Notes under the pieces: generated by a model
The model's database searches: none
What the model saw: the letters and a program-made list of their open reading frames with translations, nothing else
What the model was told of the DNA's origin: nothing
Made by a program: the position numbers and the translations under genes
NCBI RefSeq assembly: GCF_009765375.1
Contig: NZ_VTOK01000003.1
Span: 1 to 64,000 of the forward strand
Length of the DNA stretch: 64,000 bases
Direction of reading: 5' to 3'
Origin: Alteribacillus sp. YIM 98480
GTDB taxonomy: Bacteria; Bacillota; Bacilli; Bacillales; Marinococcaceae
Shown: in pieces, positions 26,964 through 36,026 of the stretch
Position numbering within the stretch: position 1 is the stretch's first letter
Layout of the letters: every line of letters starts with the position of its first letter

Positions 26964-27503
26964 TTATTTCTTTTTGTCAAAAAATTTGGCTAGATCAGCC
27001 ATTCTCGGATCTACTTCATTTTGTTTTTCTGCTTTTTGATTTTCCGCTGCCTGCTGGCTTATAACTTCCCAATCTTTGCCTTCTTGCGGAGCAGGTGATT
27101 CCTTTTCATCTATATTTTCCGCAAATATTTGAATCGGCAGTTCAAGCAAAATATTTTCTTTAATGTACGGCAGCAGATCGACGTAACCATTTTCAGGTTC
27201 ATGAAGAGAAATATCCTCTTCATCGACAGGCATGCCATCTAAACGAAAACGTTCCGTTGCTTCTATATCAAAAGGAAAGTCCACATCGGCAAGCGTACGG
27301 GAACAAGGCAAGGTCATCGATCCTTTAATCTTTAAATAAAAAGCGATCGTTTCACCAGAAAATGATGCGCTGCCTGTAACCTTTACAGGCGTGATGTCTC
27401 GAATCTCCCGGTCACGATCTACTAATTCTGATACATCTACCTGTTCGTTCACCGTAAGACCTTCATGCCTTTTAGCAAGAAGTTGTTGTATACTCCATTT
27501 CAT
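26964..27503 (-). CDS. ylbN: YceD family (DUF177) protein YlbN
   Basis: DUF177/YceD proteins are needed for 23S rRNA accumulation in some bacteria and are almost always encoded before rpmF, as here. The 179-residue product has the family features GSASFSGETIAFYLKIKG, LPCSRTLADVDFPFDIEATERF and a C-terminal DPRMADLAKFFDKKK. GAGGTG precedes the ATG. The exact biochemical role is unknown. Confidence 0.92.
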   Translation of the reverse strand: MKWSIQQLLAKRHEGLTVNEQVDVSELVDRDREIRDITPVKVTGSASFSGETIAFYLKIKGSMTLPCSRTLADVDFPFDIEATERFRLDGMPVDEEDISLHEPENGYVDLLPYIKENILLELPIQIFAENIDEKESPAPQEGKDWEVISQQAAENQKAEKQNEVDPRMADLAKFFDKKK

Positions 27504-27700
27504 TGGGTATCACCTCTAGGCAACAAGAGTAATTATATCCACCATGTAACTATTTGTCAATATTTTTTCTTTACATTATACTGATATGAAAGCGTATGCT
27601 TCCTAAAAAAAGCGAACTTCGTCTTACTCACATCTCTTAGCATGCAGAAGGTGCTGACGCCGCCAAAGGGATAGGGTATTCTTGTTTATTTTTTTATATA
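27504..27700. other. Gene-free stretch upstream of ylbN
   Basis: A/T-rich divergent spacer to the left of the MITE-like element. It presumably carries the ylbN-rpmF promoter, but no clear -35/-10 pair was picked out and no reading frame looks coding. Confidence 0.4.
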
Positions 27701-27936
27701 ATTTGTATATCATTATAAACGAACATTATATAAAACCCCCTCGTTATCGTTCGATTTTCGCTTTAGACGGACACTTTCACTTGCACAGGACGTGTGCGCT
27801 TTTAGTAGAAGTTCCTTTTCTTCTATTCAGCCTCCTTGGCAGCAAGCTGCCTGCGGGGTCTTCAGCTCAACCTTTCCGGAGGGAGTCGCCGCCTTCCGCT
27901 GCAATCGATATAATGTTCGTTTTTGATAATCAAAAT
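27701..27936. mobile_element. MITE-like element with about 25-base terminal inverted repeats
   Basis: The left end ATAAACGAACATTATAT and right end ATATAATGTTCGTTTTT are near-perfect inverted copies, about 235 bases apart. The interior is GC-richer than its surroundings and contains GCCTGCGGGGTCTTCAGCTC and GGAGTCGCCGCCTTCCGCTG, which I recall as common Bacillus IS-associated sequence. There is no transposase frame, so it is a non-autonomous or remnant element between ylbN and tmcAL. Confidence 0.65.
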
Positions 27937-28052
27937 AGCACTTATGAAATTGATTTAACAGTTAGTATATCATAACATGCTGCATTTTTAAGAAAAAGAT
28001 GTATGCGTTAATTCAATACCTATATCTTATTATGAAACAAAGGGAGGAAATT

Positions 28053-29282
28053 ATGAAAGCACTAGGTTTAATTGTGGAATATAACCCATTTCATAACGGA
28101 CATGCCTACCACCTTCAAGCTTCAAAAGAGAAAACAAAAGCAGATGTTGTCATTTGCGTAATGAGCGGCTATTTTCTGCAGCGAGGCGAACCTGCTCTAA
28201 TGCCTAGAAGAGACAGAACGTTAATGGCCCTTGAAGGCGGGGCTGATTTAGTTGTTGAACTTCCTTATATTTTTTCGAGTCAGCATGCAAGCTGGTTTGC
28301 AAAAGGTGCTGTCTCTGTTTTGCACCACCTAGATGCTGATGTGGTTTGTTTTGGCAGTGAACACGGCGATATTCAGCCATTTCTCGATGTATTAGCATTC
28401 CTTCAAACGAACGACAAAATATATAATCAATACATTAAAGAATTCATCTATGAAGGGTACAGCTATCCAAAAGCAGCTTCTCTAGCTTTTCTAAAGCTTG
28501 ACCCAAAAAAAGATTGGCCAGACTTAACCCAGCCTAACAATATACTTGGGTATCATTATATTCAAGCAGTACACGACTTAAAAAGTTCCATTAAACCAGA
28601 AACCATCCGGCGCACAAAAGCGGGTTATCATGACCAGCACATTTCTGAACATTCGATCGCAAGCGCAACCAGCATTCGTCGTTCTCTTATCGATCAAGGG
28701 GACAAACCAGGAGACATTGCTCATACGATTCCCGTTTCAACACGAAATTTAATGGAAACGTATTTAAAAAAGCAGGAAAATTTTTTTCATTGGGAGCAAT
28801 ATTTCCCGTTATTGCAAGCGAAAACATTAACTTTATCTCCCTTGTACCTCGAGCAAATCTATGAAGCAGAGGAAGGGCTTGAGCACCGGTTTCATTCATT
28901 AATTAAAACACATGATTCTTTTCAGTCATTTATGAGCGCGTTAAAAACGAAACGATACACGTGGACAAGGCTCCAGCGTCTGGCTGTTCAAGTGTTAACA
29001 GGCACCACGAAAACGGAAGCTAATGAAGCATTGCTGACAAGCCAAGCGGATCATATCCGCATTTTAGGTATGAATGAAACCGGTCAGTCGTATTTGAACC
29101 GAATAAAAAAACATGTAGAAATCCCGTTGATTACAAATCTCCCAAAACAAAAAACTCCACAGCAAAAGCTTGATGAAAGAGCCGCACTCGCTTATTACAG
29201 CCCGTTACCGCCGAATAAAAGAAATACAAAATGGAAGGAAGAATATCAACTTCCCCCCGTTTTTCTTCATAACGACCGGTGA
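28053..29282 (+). CDS. tmcAL: tRNA(Met) cytidine acetate ligase TmcAL
   Basis: Enzyme (formerly YlbM) that activates acetate with ATP to make N4-acetylcytidine at the wobble base of elongator tRNA-Met. The nucleotidyltransferase signature is GLIVEYNPFHNGHAYHL, with HNGH as the HxGH motif. MSGYFLQRGEPALMPR and the C-terminal LPPNKRN region are also family-like. ATG at 28053 follows GGGAGGAAATT; 18 further upstream codons are open but not family-like. Length of 409 residues is normal. Confidence 0.93.
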   Translation: MKALGLIVEYNPFHNGHAYHLQASKEKTKADVVICVMSGYFLQRGEPALMPRRDRTLMALEGGADLVVELPYIFSSQHASWFAKGAVSVLHHLDADVVCFGSEHGDIQPFLDVLAFLQTNDKIYNQYIKEFIYEGYSYPKAASLAFLKLDPKKDWPDLTQPNNILGYHYIQAVHDLKSSIKPETIRRTKAGYHDQHISEHSIASATSIRRSLIDQGDKPGDIAHTIPVSTRNLMETYLKKQENFFHWEQYFPLLQAKTLTLSPLYLEQIYEAEEGLEHRFHSLIKTHDSFQSFMSALKTKRYTWTRLQRLAVQVLTGTTKTEANEALLTSQADHIRILGMNETGQSYLNRIKKHVEIPLITNLPKQKTPQQKLDERAALAYYSPLPPNKRNTKWKEEYQLPPVFLHNDR

Positions 29283-29377
29283 CGTTACTGTAAGAGAAAT
29301 CGCTAGCATCTTCATTACAACAAAAGGCACTGACTCATAATTTTTTCATAGCATACAAAGCTGTCTATAGGTTAGTT

Positions 29378-29417
29378 TAGCTGAAATACACTCTGTTTTT
29401 CAGCTGGAGTTTTTTAA
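29378..29417 (+). terminator. Terminator of tmcAL
   Basis: AGCTGAAA and TTTCAGCT form an 8-bp stem, followed after GGAG by TTTTTT on the plus strand. Confidence 0.65.
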
Positions 29418-29496
29418 AAAAATTTAGCCGACCTGACTTATGACAGCTCCTTATTTAATACTACTGAATTTAATACTACTGATTTTTAAAAATAAA

Positions 29497-30573
29497 TTAG
29501 GATGCTTGATCCGTCTCATTTGCTGTTTTTTCTTCAAGCCTGCTTTCTAAATAGGATACAGCATCATCAAATTTTTTTACCGGAACCACCTTCATGTCGG
29601 CATTAATGTCTTCAGCTGTTTTAACAGCTGTTTCATAGTTAGACGGATCAGCTATATTATCATCCGGGGCAAAAAAGATATCCACACCTGACTTATCAGC
29701 AGCTACAATTTTCTGAGCAATGCCTCCGATTCTTCCTACATTGCCTTCATCATCAATGCTGCCGGTTCCTGCCACATCCATCCCCCCGGTGAGATCTCCT
29801 TCAGTTAATTGATTATATATTTCAAGAGAGAACATTAAACCGGCAGAAGGCCCGCCAATTGCACCTGCTTCTATAGTAACCTCTGGGTCAAAATGAACAC
29901 TTCTTTGAGTAAAAGGGTATAGAAGTCCAAGCCCTGTGCTGCTCTCTGCATTCATCTCTTCTGGAAACGTATCAATTTTTACTGTTTCTTTTTTCGTTTG
30001 ATCACCTCTTTGAACGGTTAGCTCCACTTCTTCCCCAGCTTCTTTACCTTCTAATAAAGCGTTCATTTCTTCGAGGGTTTGCAATGTTTCCCCGTTTAAT
30101 TCTGTAATAAGATCGCCTTCCTGCAAGTGATTAGACGCATCCATTTTCTCTATTACTTCCGTTACACGTATCCCTTTATACTCGACCTCAAATTCAAAGC
30201 CTGCTTTTTCATAAGCGACCATTTTAGAAGCTTGCTGAGCGCTGTCCATCATCATTTCCTGACGATGAAAGTATTCTTCATCTGTTTCATTTTCTTGTAA
30301 ATAAAGATCAGATGGCACTACTTCGCGGTAATCCGAAAACTGAGCCCAAATGTATAATGGAATATTAGCTCTGCGCTGCCTTATCGTAGTCAAATAAAAT
30401 TGACCTTCTTCCCCAAAACCTTCTTCTACAGTAATCATATCAGCAAGTGCCGTCGCTTCTCCCGGCTGGGAATAAAAGTAAGGTAATGGAATTTGGTTCA
30501 CCAATAGAATGAGGATTAAAACAATAAGTAATAGCCAGCTTCTGCGGATGCCTGGTTTCTTATTCCTTGCCAT
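29497..30573 (-). CDS. ylbL: YlbL, membrane PDZ and Lon-like serine protease
   Basis: Membrane-anchored Ser-Lys protease (SepM family) implicated in B. subtilis in degrading the division inhibitor YneA. The N-terminal helix is at about residues 12-30. A PDZ domain spans roughly residues 110-190 (HLQEGDLITELNGETL). The Lon-type domain carries the catalytic Ser in GAIGGPSAGLMFSLE and Lys in GGIAQKIVAADKSG. It overlaps the end of ylbK by 14 bases and has GGAAGGAG as SD. Confidence 0.92.
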   Translation of the reverse strand: MARNKKPGIRRSWLLLIVLILILLVNQIPLPYFYSQPGEATALADMITVEEGFGEEGQFYLTTIRQRRANIPLYIWAQFSDYREVVPSDLYLQENETDEEYFHRQEMMMDSAQQASKMVAYEKAGFEFEVEYKGIRVTEVIEKMDASNHLQEGDLITELNGETLQTLEEMNALLEGKEAGEEVELTVQRGDQTKKETVKIDTFPEEMNAESSTGLGLLYPFTQRSVHFDPEVTIEAGAIGGPSAGLMFSLEIYNQLTEGDLTGGMDVAGTGSIDDEGNVGRIGGIAQKIVAADKSGVDIFFAPDDNIADPSNYETAVKTAEDINADMKVVPVKKFDDAVSYLESRLEEKTANETDQAS

Positions 30574-31363
30574 GCTCGATCTCCTTCCACTTATTTATCT
30601 TTTCTAGTATCTCTGGAATGTAGTTTTCTGCTGTTTCTCTTCCGGCTTCTATTAATTCGTCCACATTTTCAAAAACGACCGCATTGTAATACGAGGATAT
30701 AGGTTTAATAAGCACATCTGCATCGACTTCTCTGTATTTTATTAATTGTTTCCCCATAATATCCATGCTTTGCATAATCACATCATAAATAGAACCAATC
30801 ACTGGTTCTTTGTTATAAAAAGATACATCTACTGCTATGGTTAAATCTGCTCCCATACTGCGAGCAGTACTTGCCGGCACTCTATCTGCCACACCGCCGT
30901 CTACAAGCATCCGTCCTCTATAATTTTGAGGAACAAAAATTCCTGGTATGGAAATACTTGCTCGAACAGCATCCGCTGCACAGCCATCTCGGAATACAAT
31001 AGCTTCACCCGATGTAAGATCGGTTGCCACAATTCCAACAGGAAGTCTCATATCTTCAATGTTCATTTTTTTTGAGAGCATATAAATAAGGTCTTTTACC
31101 CGCTGGCCTTGTACTAAACCCATTTTTGGGACATTAAAATCAAGATAATATTTTCGTTTGAAAAGCCGGGCAAATTTTTCTAGTGTATCGGGTTCATGTC
31201 CTGCTCCATAAAGAGAAGCAACAAGCGCCCCCATGCTGCTACCAGCTATTAAATCCACCGGTATGTTATTTTCTTGCAATTTCTCAAGTACTCCAATATG
31301 TGCGTATCCTCTAACACCACCTGCCCCTAAAGCGAGCCCAATGGATGGACGCTCTGGTTTCAC
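30560..31363 (-). CDS. ylbK: Patatin-like phospholipase family protein YlbK
   Basis: Predicted cytoplasmic lipid acyl hydrolase of 267 residues. The Ser-Asp dyad is visible: the nucleophile in GSSMG (LIAGSSMGALVASL) and the Asp in LVDGGVADRVP. The oxyanion loop is LGAGGVRGYAHIGVL. The start is GTG with GGAGGGTG upstream. A small open frame at 31363-31506 ends in TAGTG, overlapping this start codon by one base, which hints at translational coupling. Confidence 0.92.
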   Translation of the reverse strand: MKPERPSIGLALGAGGVRGYAHIGVLEKLQENNIPVDLIAGSSMGALVASLYGAGHEPDTLEKFARLFKRKYYLDFNVPKMGLVQGQRVKDLIYMLSKKMNIEDMRLPVGIVATDLTSGEAIVFRDGCAADAVRASISIPGIFVPQNYRGRMLVDGGVADRVPASTARSMGADLTIAVDVSFYNKEPVIGSIYDVIMQSMDIMGKQLIKYREVDADVLIKPISSYYNAVVFENVDELIEAGRETAENYIPEILEKINKWKEIEHGKE

Positions 31364-31506
31364 TATATATCACCCTCCTTGCCCTTGCTTTCTGCTTTTA
31401 AGGTCATTCCTTTAGAAACAAGCCATGAATATGGTCTAAAATATGATGTCTCTTTCATATTCATGTATAAAGGACAACCAATCTTGCGGCATGCAGGTGT
31501 TTTCAT
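31363..31506 (-). CDS. Possible small Cys-containing protein upstream of ylbK
   Basis: An ATG-initiated frame encodes 47 residues, beginning MKTPACRKIGCPLYMNMKE and ending KGKEGDI. Its stop overlaps the ylbK GTG as TAGTG, and its last codons cover the ylbK SD. The frame stays open about 20 codons upstream of the ATG. Codon choice looks like neighbouring genes. No SD precedes the ATG, so the true start is uncertain. I recognise no family. It is a weak call supported mainly by its junction with ylbK. Confidence 0.4.
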   Translation of the reverse strand: MKTPACRKIGCPLYMNMKETSYFRPYSWLVSKGMTLKAESKGKEGDI

Positions 31507-31702
31507 TCTAACACGAATCCAGCAGGAAATTCCTAGAAAAAAAGAGGGCGTCCCTTCAGTGTCTGGATGCTTTACACAAGGAAATACATTCTATAATTCT
31601 CTATTACTAAGCGTACTTCTATGGATTAAACGACAGCAGCTATGTAGTAAAATTCCACCGCAGCAATATTATTATAACCAAGCTTGAAGGAGGCAAGCCA
31701 TT
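31507..31702. other. Divergent spacer between ylbK and ylbJ
   Basis: Upstream continuation of the small ylbK-linked frame and promoter region for ylbJ. A sigma-E promoter for ylbJ is expected from B. subtilis, but no convincing -35/-10 pair was seen. Confidence 0.35.
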
Positions 31703-32908
31703 TTGAAAATGAAAGACTTCCGGATGCTCTTTGCGGCGCTCGGACTTTTTATATTTGCACTATGTCTCATCCTTTTCCCAAAGGACGTTTTGGAAGCATC
31801 TAAAAGCGGGGTAGCAATGTGGAGTGACTCTGTTTTCCCTTCGCTTCTTCCCTTTTTTATAACAGCTGAATTACTTATTGCTTTTGGAGTTGTTAGTTTT
31901 TTAGGAGTGTTATTAGAACCACTAATGCGTCCTTTGTTTAATGTTCCAGGCTGCGGTGGATTTGTTTGGGCGATGGGGCTTTCATCCGGCTTTCCATCCG
32001 GGGCAAAATTCACAGTGAAATTGCGTAAACAAAATAAACTAACGAAAGAAGAAGCAGAACGATTAGTAAGTTTTACAAACTCTTCAAGTCCATTATTTAT
32101 TTGTGGAGCCGTAGCAGTCGGTTTTTTTCAAGATGCAGCATTCGGTTTGCTATTAGCCGTTTGTCATTACGGTGCCAACACATTGGTTGGAATTTTTATG
32201 CGTTTCTATAAAAAAACATCTCCACCTTCTTCACCTACAGCGTCATCTGCTTCTTTAAAATCTGCCTTTCAAGCTTTGAAAAAAGAACAGGAAGAAGATG
32301 AACGCCCGCTCGGAAAAAAAATAGGAGATGCTGTTACGACCTCTATTCACACCCTCTTTATGATAGGGGGGTTTATCGTTTTGTTTTCTGTGTTATACCG
32401 TATTTTAAAAGTAACTGGCGCTATTCATTATATTGCTTTAGTGCCAGCTTCCGTTTTATCCGTTTTTCAATTCAGCCCAGAACTCGCTTTCCCTTGGCTG
32501 TCTGGATTTTTTGAGATAACAGTAGGGAGCAAATTAATTAGTGATCTCACACAACCGGATATGTTAGAGAAAGGAATCATTGCTGCTTTTGTCCTCGGCT
32601 TTAGCGGATTTTCCGTACAAGCTCAAGTAGCCAGCCTGCTTGCTGAAACGGATATTCGATTTGGACCATTTTTTGCTGCTCGGTGGATGCATGGTTTTCT
32701 AGCTGCTTTGCTTACGTATGTATTATGGGAACCATTGTATATAAGACAAATCGACCAACCTGTCTTCAGCACCGGACCAGCTGCATCTTTTTTTGTAACA
32801 TCATGGGAGACAATAGGTACCTGGCTGTCTATGTATGGAAGCTATATTACAATAGGAGCACTGTTTCTATATTTGTATATCATTCACACGAAAACGTTTC
32901 ATTCTTAG
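31703..32908 (+). CDS. ylbJ: Sporulation integral membrane protein YlbJ
   Basis: Polytopic membrane protein of 401 residues, needed in B. subtilis for normal, heat-resistant spores. It has about eight hydrophobic segments, GFPSGAKFTVKLRKQNKLT and FTNSSSPLFICGAVAVGFF, typical of the nucleoside-recognition/gate-domain family. The start is TTG at 31703, nine bases after AAGGAGG; ATG two codons later is the alternative. It is divergent from ylbK. The end abuts a copy of repeat family 1. Confidence 0.92.
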   Translation: MKMKDFRMLFAALGLFIFALCLILFPKDVLEASKSGVAMWSDSVFPSLLPFFITAELLIAFGVVSFLGVLLEPLMRPLFNVPGCGGFVWAMGLSSGFPSGAKFTVKLRKQNKLTKEEAERLVSFTNSSSPLFICGAVAVGFFQDAAFGLLLAVCHYGANTLVGIFMRFYKKTSPPSSPTASSASLKSAFQALKKEQEEDERPLGKKIGDAVTTSIHTLFMIGGFIVLFSVLYRILKVTGAIHYIALVPASVLSVFQFSPELAFPWLSGFFEITVGSKLISDLTQPDMLEKGIIAAFVLGFSGFSVQAQVASLLAETDIRFGPFFAARWMHGFLAALLTYVLWEPLYIRQIDQPVFSTGPAASFFVTSWETIGTWLSMYGSYITIGALFLYLYIIHTKTFHS

Positions 32909-32917
32909 AAAGAAAAA

Positions 32918-33052
32918 GAAAAGCGCAAGCGCCTTGTTCACGAGCGACTAGTCCTGGAGGGTCGGCATATGGAAAGCTGATCTTTGCTTTCCATTGACGA
33001 ACCAAAGGAATCTCGAGCGAGTAGGCGCTTGCGCTAGACATGTAAAACGCCA
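32918..33052 (+). repeat. Dispersed repeat family 1, 135-base copy
   Basis: Terminal arms AGCGCAAGCGCC and GGCGCTTGCGCT are a perfect 12-base inverted repeat, followed by CTAGACATGTAAAACGCC. An inner hairpin pairs ATGGAAAGC with GCTTTCCAT. It is highly similar to 47008-47145. It lies ten bases past the ylbJ stop codon. Confidence 0.85.
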
Positions 33053-33053
33053 A

Positions 33054-33103
33054 AGAAAAAGGGTGTCCCATTAGTGAAAAATACTTTCCGGAACACCCTT
33101 TTC
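33054..33103 (-). terminator. Terminator of rsmD-coaD
   Basis: On the minus strand AAGGGTGTTCC pairs with GGGACACCCTT, followed by TTTTTCTTT, just after coaD. Confidence 0.85.
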
Positions 33104-33106
33104 TGC

Positions 33107-33619
<513 letters not shown>

Positions 33620-34174
33620 TTATTTATCCAATGCATATATAGAAACACCTGTATCTCCATATAAATCTTCGGTTTGTTTCGTTATTAAAGAAATGGCATC
33701 CGGTAATTTCACAGAAGAACGGTGTTCACAAATAATTTTTCCTGATGAAGTAAGAAGTTCCTTATCATAAATGGCTTGCAGCATTTTAGCGAGTTCTTGC
33801 TGATCGTATGGCGGATCCATAAAAATGAGATCAAAAGATTTCTTTCTTTTTTCTAGCGCTGCTAAAGCACGTTTTGCATCATTACGGTAGATTTCACAAG
33901 AGTCGAGCAGATTTGCAGCTTTTACATTTGCTTTAATTACCTTTACGGCTTGAGGTGATTTATCGACAAATACAAAGGAGGAAAATCCTCTACTCATAGC
34001 TTCGATTCCTAGACTTCCAGTGCCTGCATATAAATCAAGTCCGCTGCCGCCGTTAAAATATGGACCGATTCGATGAAAAAGTGCTTCTTTTACTTTATCA
34101 GAAGTAGGCCTGGTTTTCATCCCCGGTACCGCTTTCAAGGTAGTGCCTTTGCTTTTTCCAGAGATTACACGCAT
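33620..34174 (-). CDS. rsmD: 16S rRNA (guanine(966)-N(2))-methyltransferase RsmD
   Basis: SAM-dependent methyltransferase of small-subunit rRNA. The start MRVISGKSKGTTLKAVPG and RPTSDKVKEALFHRIGPYF are characteristic. The SAM loop is LDLYAGTGSLGIEAMSRG and the catalytic motif is DPPY (FMDPPYDQQ). The ATG at 34174 is family-like, but GTG at 34183 is closer to the only SD-like AAAGGA, so the start is uncertain by three codons. Confidence 0.94.
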   Translation of the reverse strand: MRVISGKSKGTTLKAVPGMKTRPTSDKVKEALFHRIGPYFNGGSGLDLYAGTGSLGIEAMSRGFSSFVFVDKSPQAVKVIKANVKAANLLDSCEIYRNDAKRALAALEKRKKSFDLIFMDPPYDQQELAKMLQAIYDKELLTSSGKIICEHRSSVKLPDAISLITKQTEDLYGDTGVSIYALDK

Positions 34175-34368
34175 ACCACTCACAATCCTTTATATAATTA
34201 GAAAATAAAATAAATAATGCGCTTGATAGGAACCCATTTCGCTGATTCCTATAATGAATGAAAGGCCGTATATAAAAGCGCTTTACTTATCGAAGATATC
34301 GACCTAATCCTACCATAAAATTAGCATATGGCAAAGAACTTCAAGAACGTGAAAATTTCATTTTAGGT

Positions 34369-34398
34369 GTATAAAAGTACAGGACAAGGTCCATACTG
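34369..34398 (+). promoter_or_regulatory. Sigma-G-like promoter of the putative csfG RNA
   Basis: GTATA, 18 bases, CATACTG. The -35 fits sigma-G/F (GHATR) and the -10 (CATHHTA) has one mismatch at its last base. It would start RNA near 34405. Confidence 0.4.
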
Positions 34399-34399
34399 A

Positions 34400-34546
34400 C
34401 AAACAGCAGCATGAATCCATGTTGCTGATAACCGCGGAGAAGGCTTACGTTTCCCCATAAGCTCTTCCTCCGGTTTCTCCTCTCCCATAGCCCGGGATAT
34501 ACGGGCAAGGCTGTTCCTACACCCTGAGGAACAGCCTTTTTTTAAC
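34400..34546 (+). ncRNA. csfG: Putative CsfG sporulation small RNA
   Basis: About 145 bases with strong structure and no reading frame. Stem 1 pairs CAGCAGCATG with CATGTTGCTG. Stem 2 pairs CGGAGAAGGCTTA with TAAGCTCTTCCTCCG around a TTTCCCC loop. A pyrimidine-rich TTTCTCCTCTCCC is followed by GCCCG/CGGGC and a terminator with GGCTGTTCC/GGAACAGCC plus seven T. In B. subtilis the forespore RNA CsfG lies between ylbG and ylbH (rsmD), and this RNA is also between rsmD and ylbG. Assignment rests on position, structure and a sigma-G-like promoter. Confidence 0.55.
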
Positions 34547-34564
34547 TAATAAGAAAGTATATGA

Positions 34565-35758
34565 CTATGAAGTTTGTTTTAATCTAGGAACCACTCGTTG
34601 TTTCATAACGAAAACGCCGATTATTAAGAGCAGTGCAGACAAAACGAATAATCCTCTAACCCCAGCTGCTGCAGCAATCATTCCGCCTATCATCGGGCCG
34701 AGCATGGAACCAAGAAATAAGAAACTATTGGAAAATCCGTAAGTTCTGCTTTCCATTCCTTCGGGCGCTAATTGACGGATTAATGTATTTGCTGCCGGAA
34801 GTAATCCCCCTAAACATAGTCCTGTCATAAACCGCATAACGATGAGCTGCCAGAGTTCTGTTACAAAAGCCTGCGGAATAGCAAACAGTGCTGCGCCGAT
34901 TAAAGAACCATACAACACATACTGTGCGCCTTTTTTGTCACTAAGCTTTCCAAGACGAGGGGAAGCAAGCATATTTGCAAACCCCATGACAGAAACAGCA
35001 AGACCTGCATAAAAAGCGCTGTTTTGCCCTCCGCTTAACTCTTCAATAAATAAAGACACGAGAGGATTCACACCGATTAAAGCAAATTGGATGATGAAAA
35101 TAATAACATAAACAAATGGAATGGGCTGAATAGCCGCAACTGTTTTGAAGTCTTGCCATGTGCTTGTTTTTTCTTCATTTTTCGGTGGAGTGAAATCTTC
35201 TTTTACAAACAGAGTAACCGTAAGTGCAGCGAAAGCAATACATACACCTGTAATATTGAATATGGCCCGAAAACCGAGTATTTCGGCCATTAATCCTCCA
35301 AAAAGCGGTCCGCAAATACTTCCAGCCACTGCCCCTGCTTGTAAAATTCCCAAGGCGTATCCTACATGCTGTTTCGGAGTGTTCGTAGAGATGAGCGCAA
35401 TCGAAGCCGGATTAAACCCAGAAATCGTTCCGTTTAATAAACGGAAAAAGAATAAGCTCCATGGACCTGTCGCAAACCCCATAAGTATCATGACCACCGC
35501 CATTCCAAACCCGGAGCGAAGCACCATCAACCGTCTCCCGTGCCGATCGGCTAATCGTCCCCAAAAGGGAGAAACAAGAAAAGCACTAAAAAAGTTAATG
35601 CCAAAAATAACACCTGACCAGATGCTTACCTGCTCAGGATCGGTAACGCCAAGGTCTTGTAAATAAAGAGGCAAAAACGGGATAATCATGGTCATAGCTG
35701 CCATCACAATAAACAAAGACGCCGTTAATATATATAGATTTTTCTTCCAATTTATCAT
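34565..35758 (-). CDS. MFS transporter, MdtG-like drug efflux family
   Basis: Major facilitator with 12 predicted transmembrane helices, 397 residues. The start INWKKNLYILTASLFI, the loop motif GRLADRHGRRLMVLRSGFGMA and SPFWG resemble E. coli MdtG and related multidrug exporters. Substrate cannot be told from sequence. It sits between ylbG and the putative csfG, which are adjacent in B. subtilis, so it may be a later insertion. The minus-strand SD is AAGAAGGG. Confidence 0.85.
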   Translation of the reverse strand: MINWKKNLYILTASLFIVMAAMTMIIPFLPLYLQDLGVTDPEQVSIWSGVIFGINFFSAFLVSPFWGRLADRHGRRLMVLRSGFGMAVVMILMGFATGPWSLFFFRLLNGTISGFNPASIALISTNTPKQHVGYALGILQAGAVAGSICGPLFGGLMAEILGFRAIFNITGVCIAFAALTVTLFVKEDFTPPKNEEKTSTWQDFKTVAAIQPIPFVYVIIFIIQFALIGVNPLVSLFIEELSGGQNSAFYAGLAVSVMGFANMLASPRLGKLSDKKGAQYVLYGSLIGAALFAIPQAFVTELWQLIVMRFMTGLCLGGLLPAANTLIRQLAPEGMESRTYGFSNSFLFLGSMLGPMIGGMIAAAAGVRGLFVLSALLLIIGVFVMKQRVVPRLKQTS

Positions 35759-35891
35759 GAAAGAGAATCCCTTCTTTCTACTTCGCTATTATATTATATT
35801 TCGAATAACGAAACAAACAGAAGGATTTTACTATTTTGTTTGAGCAAAAAATCTGAAACCATTCTCATCACCTTTTGTCAAACATCCCGTC

Positions 35892-35969
35892 TTAGTCTTT
35901 TATGTGGAAAATACCACGTCCTAAAGCAGCACCGTCTTCATCCTTTTCCTGTACATTGAATGCCGTCAT
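35892..35969 (-). CDS. Possible 25-residue micro-ORF
   Basis: A short frame begins MTAFNVQEKDEDGAALGRG and ends in an isoleucine-, histidine-, lysine- and aspartate-containing tail. Composition and codon use look protein-like. There is no SD before the ATG and a stop codon lies immediately upstream in frame. It lies between the ylbG terminator and the MFS gene. It may be a gene remnant. I recognise no family. Confidence 0.2.
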   Translation of the reverse strand: MTAFNVQEKDEDGAALGRGIFHIKD

Positions 35970-35984
35970 TTTTTATTCATAACC

Positions 35985-36024
35985 GTATAAAAAGCTGCTC
36001 TCTTCCCATCAGGAAAGAAAAGCA
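35985..36024 (-). terminator. Terminator of ylbG
   Basis: On the minus strand GCTGCTTTTCTT pairs with GAAGAGAGCAGC (one bulge), followed by TTTTTAT. Confidence 0.75.
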
Positions 36025-36026
36025 GC

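Noticed and set aside
31379-31687. 102-codon plus-strand frame between ylbK and ylbJ
   Set aside because: Its opposite strand has the better coding signal linked to ylbK, and this frame has no SD or family resemblance.
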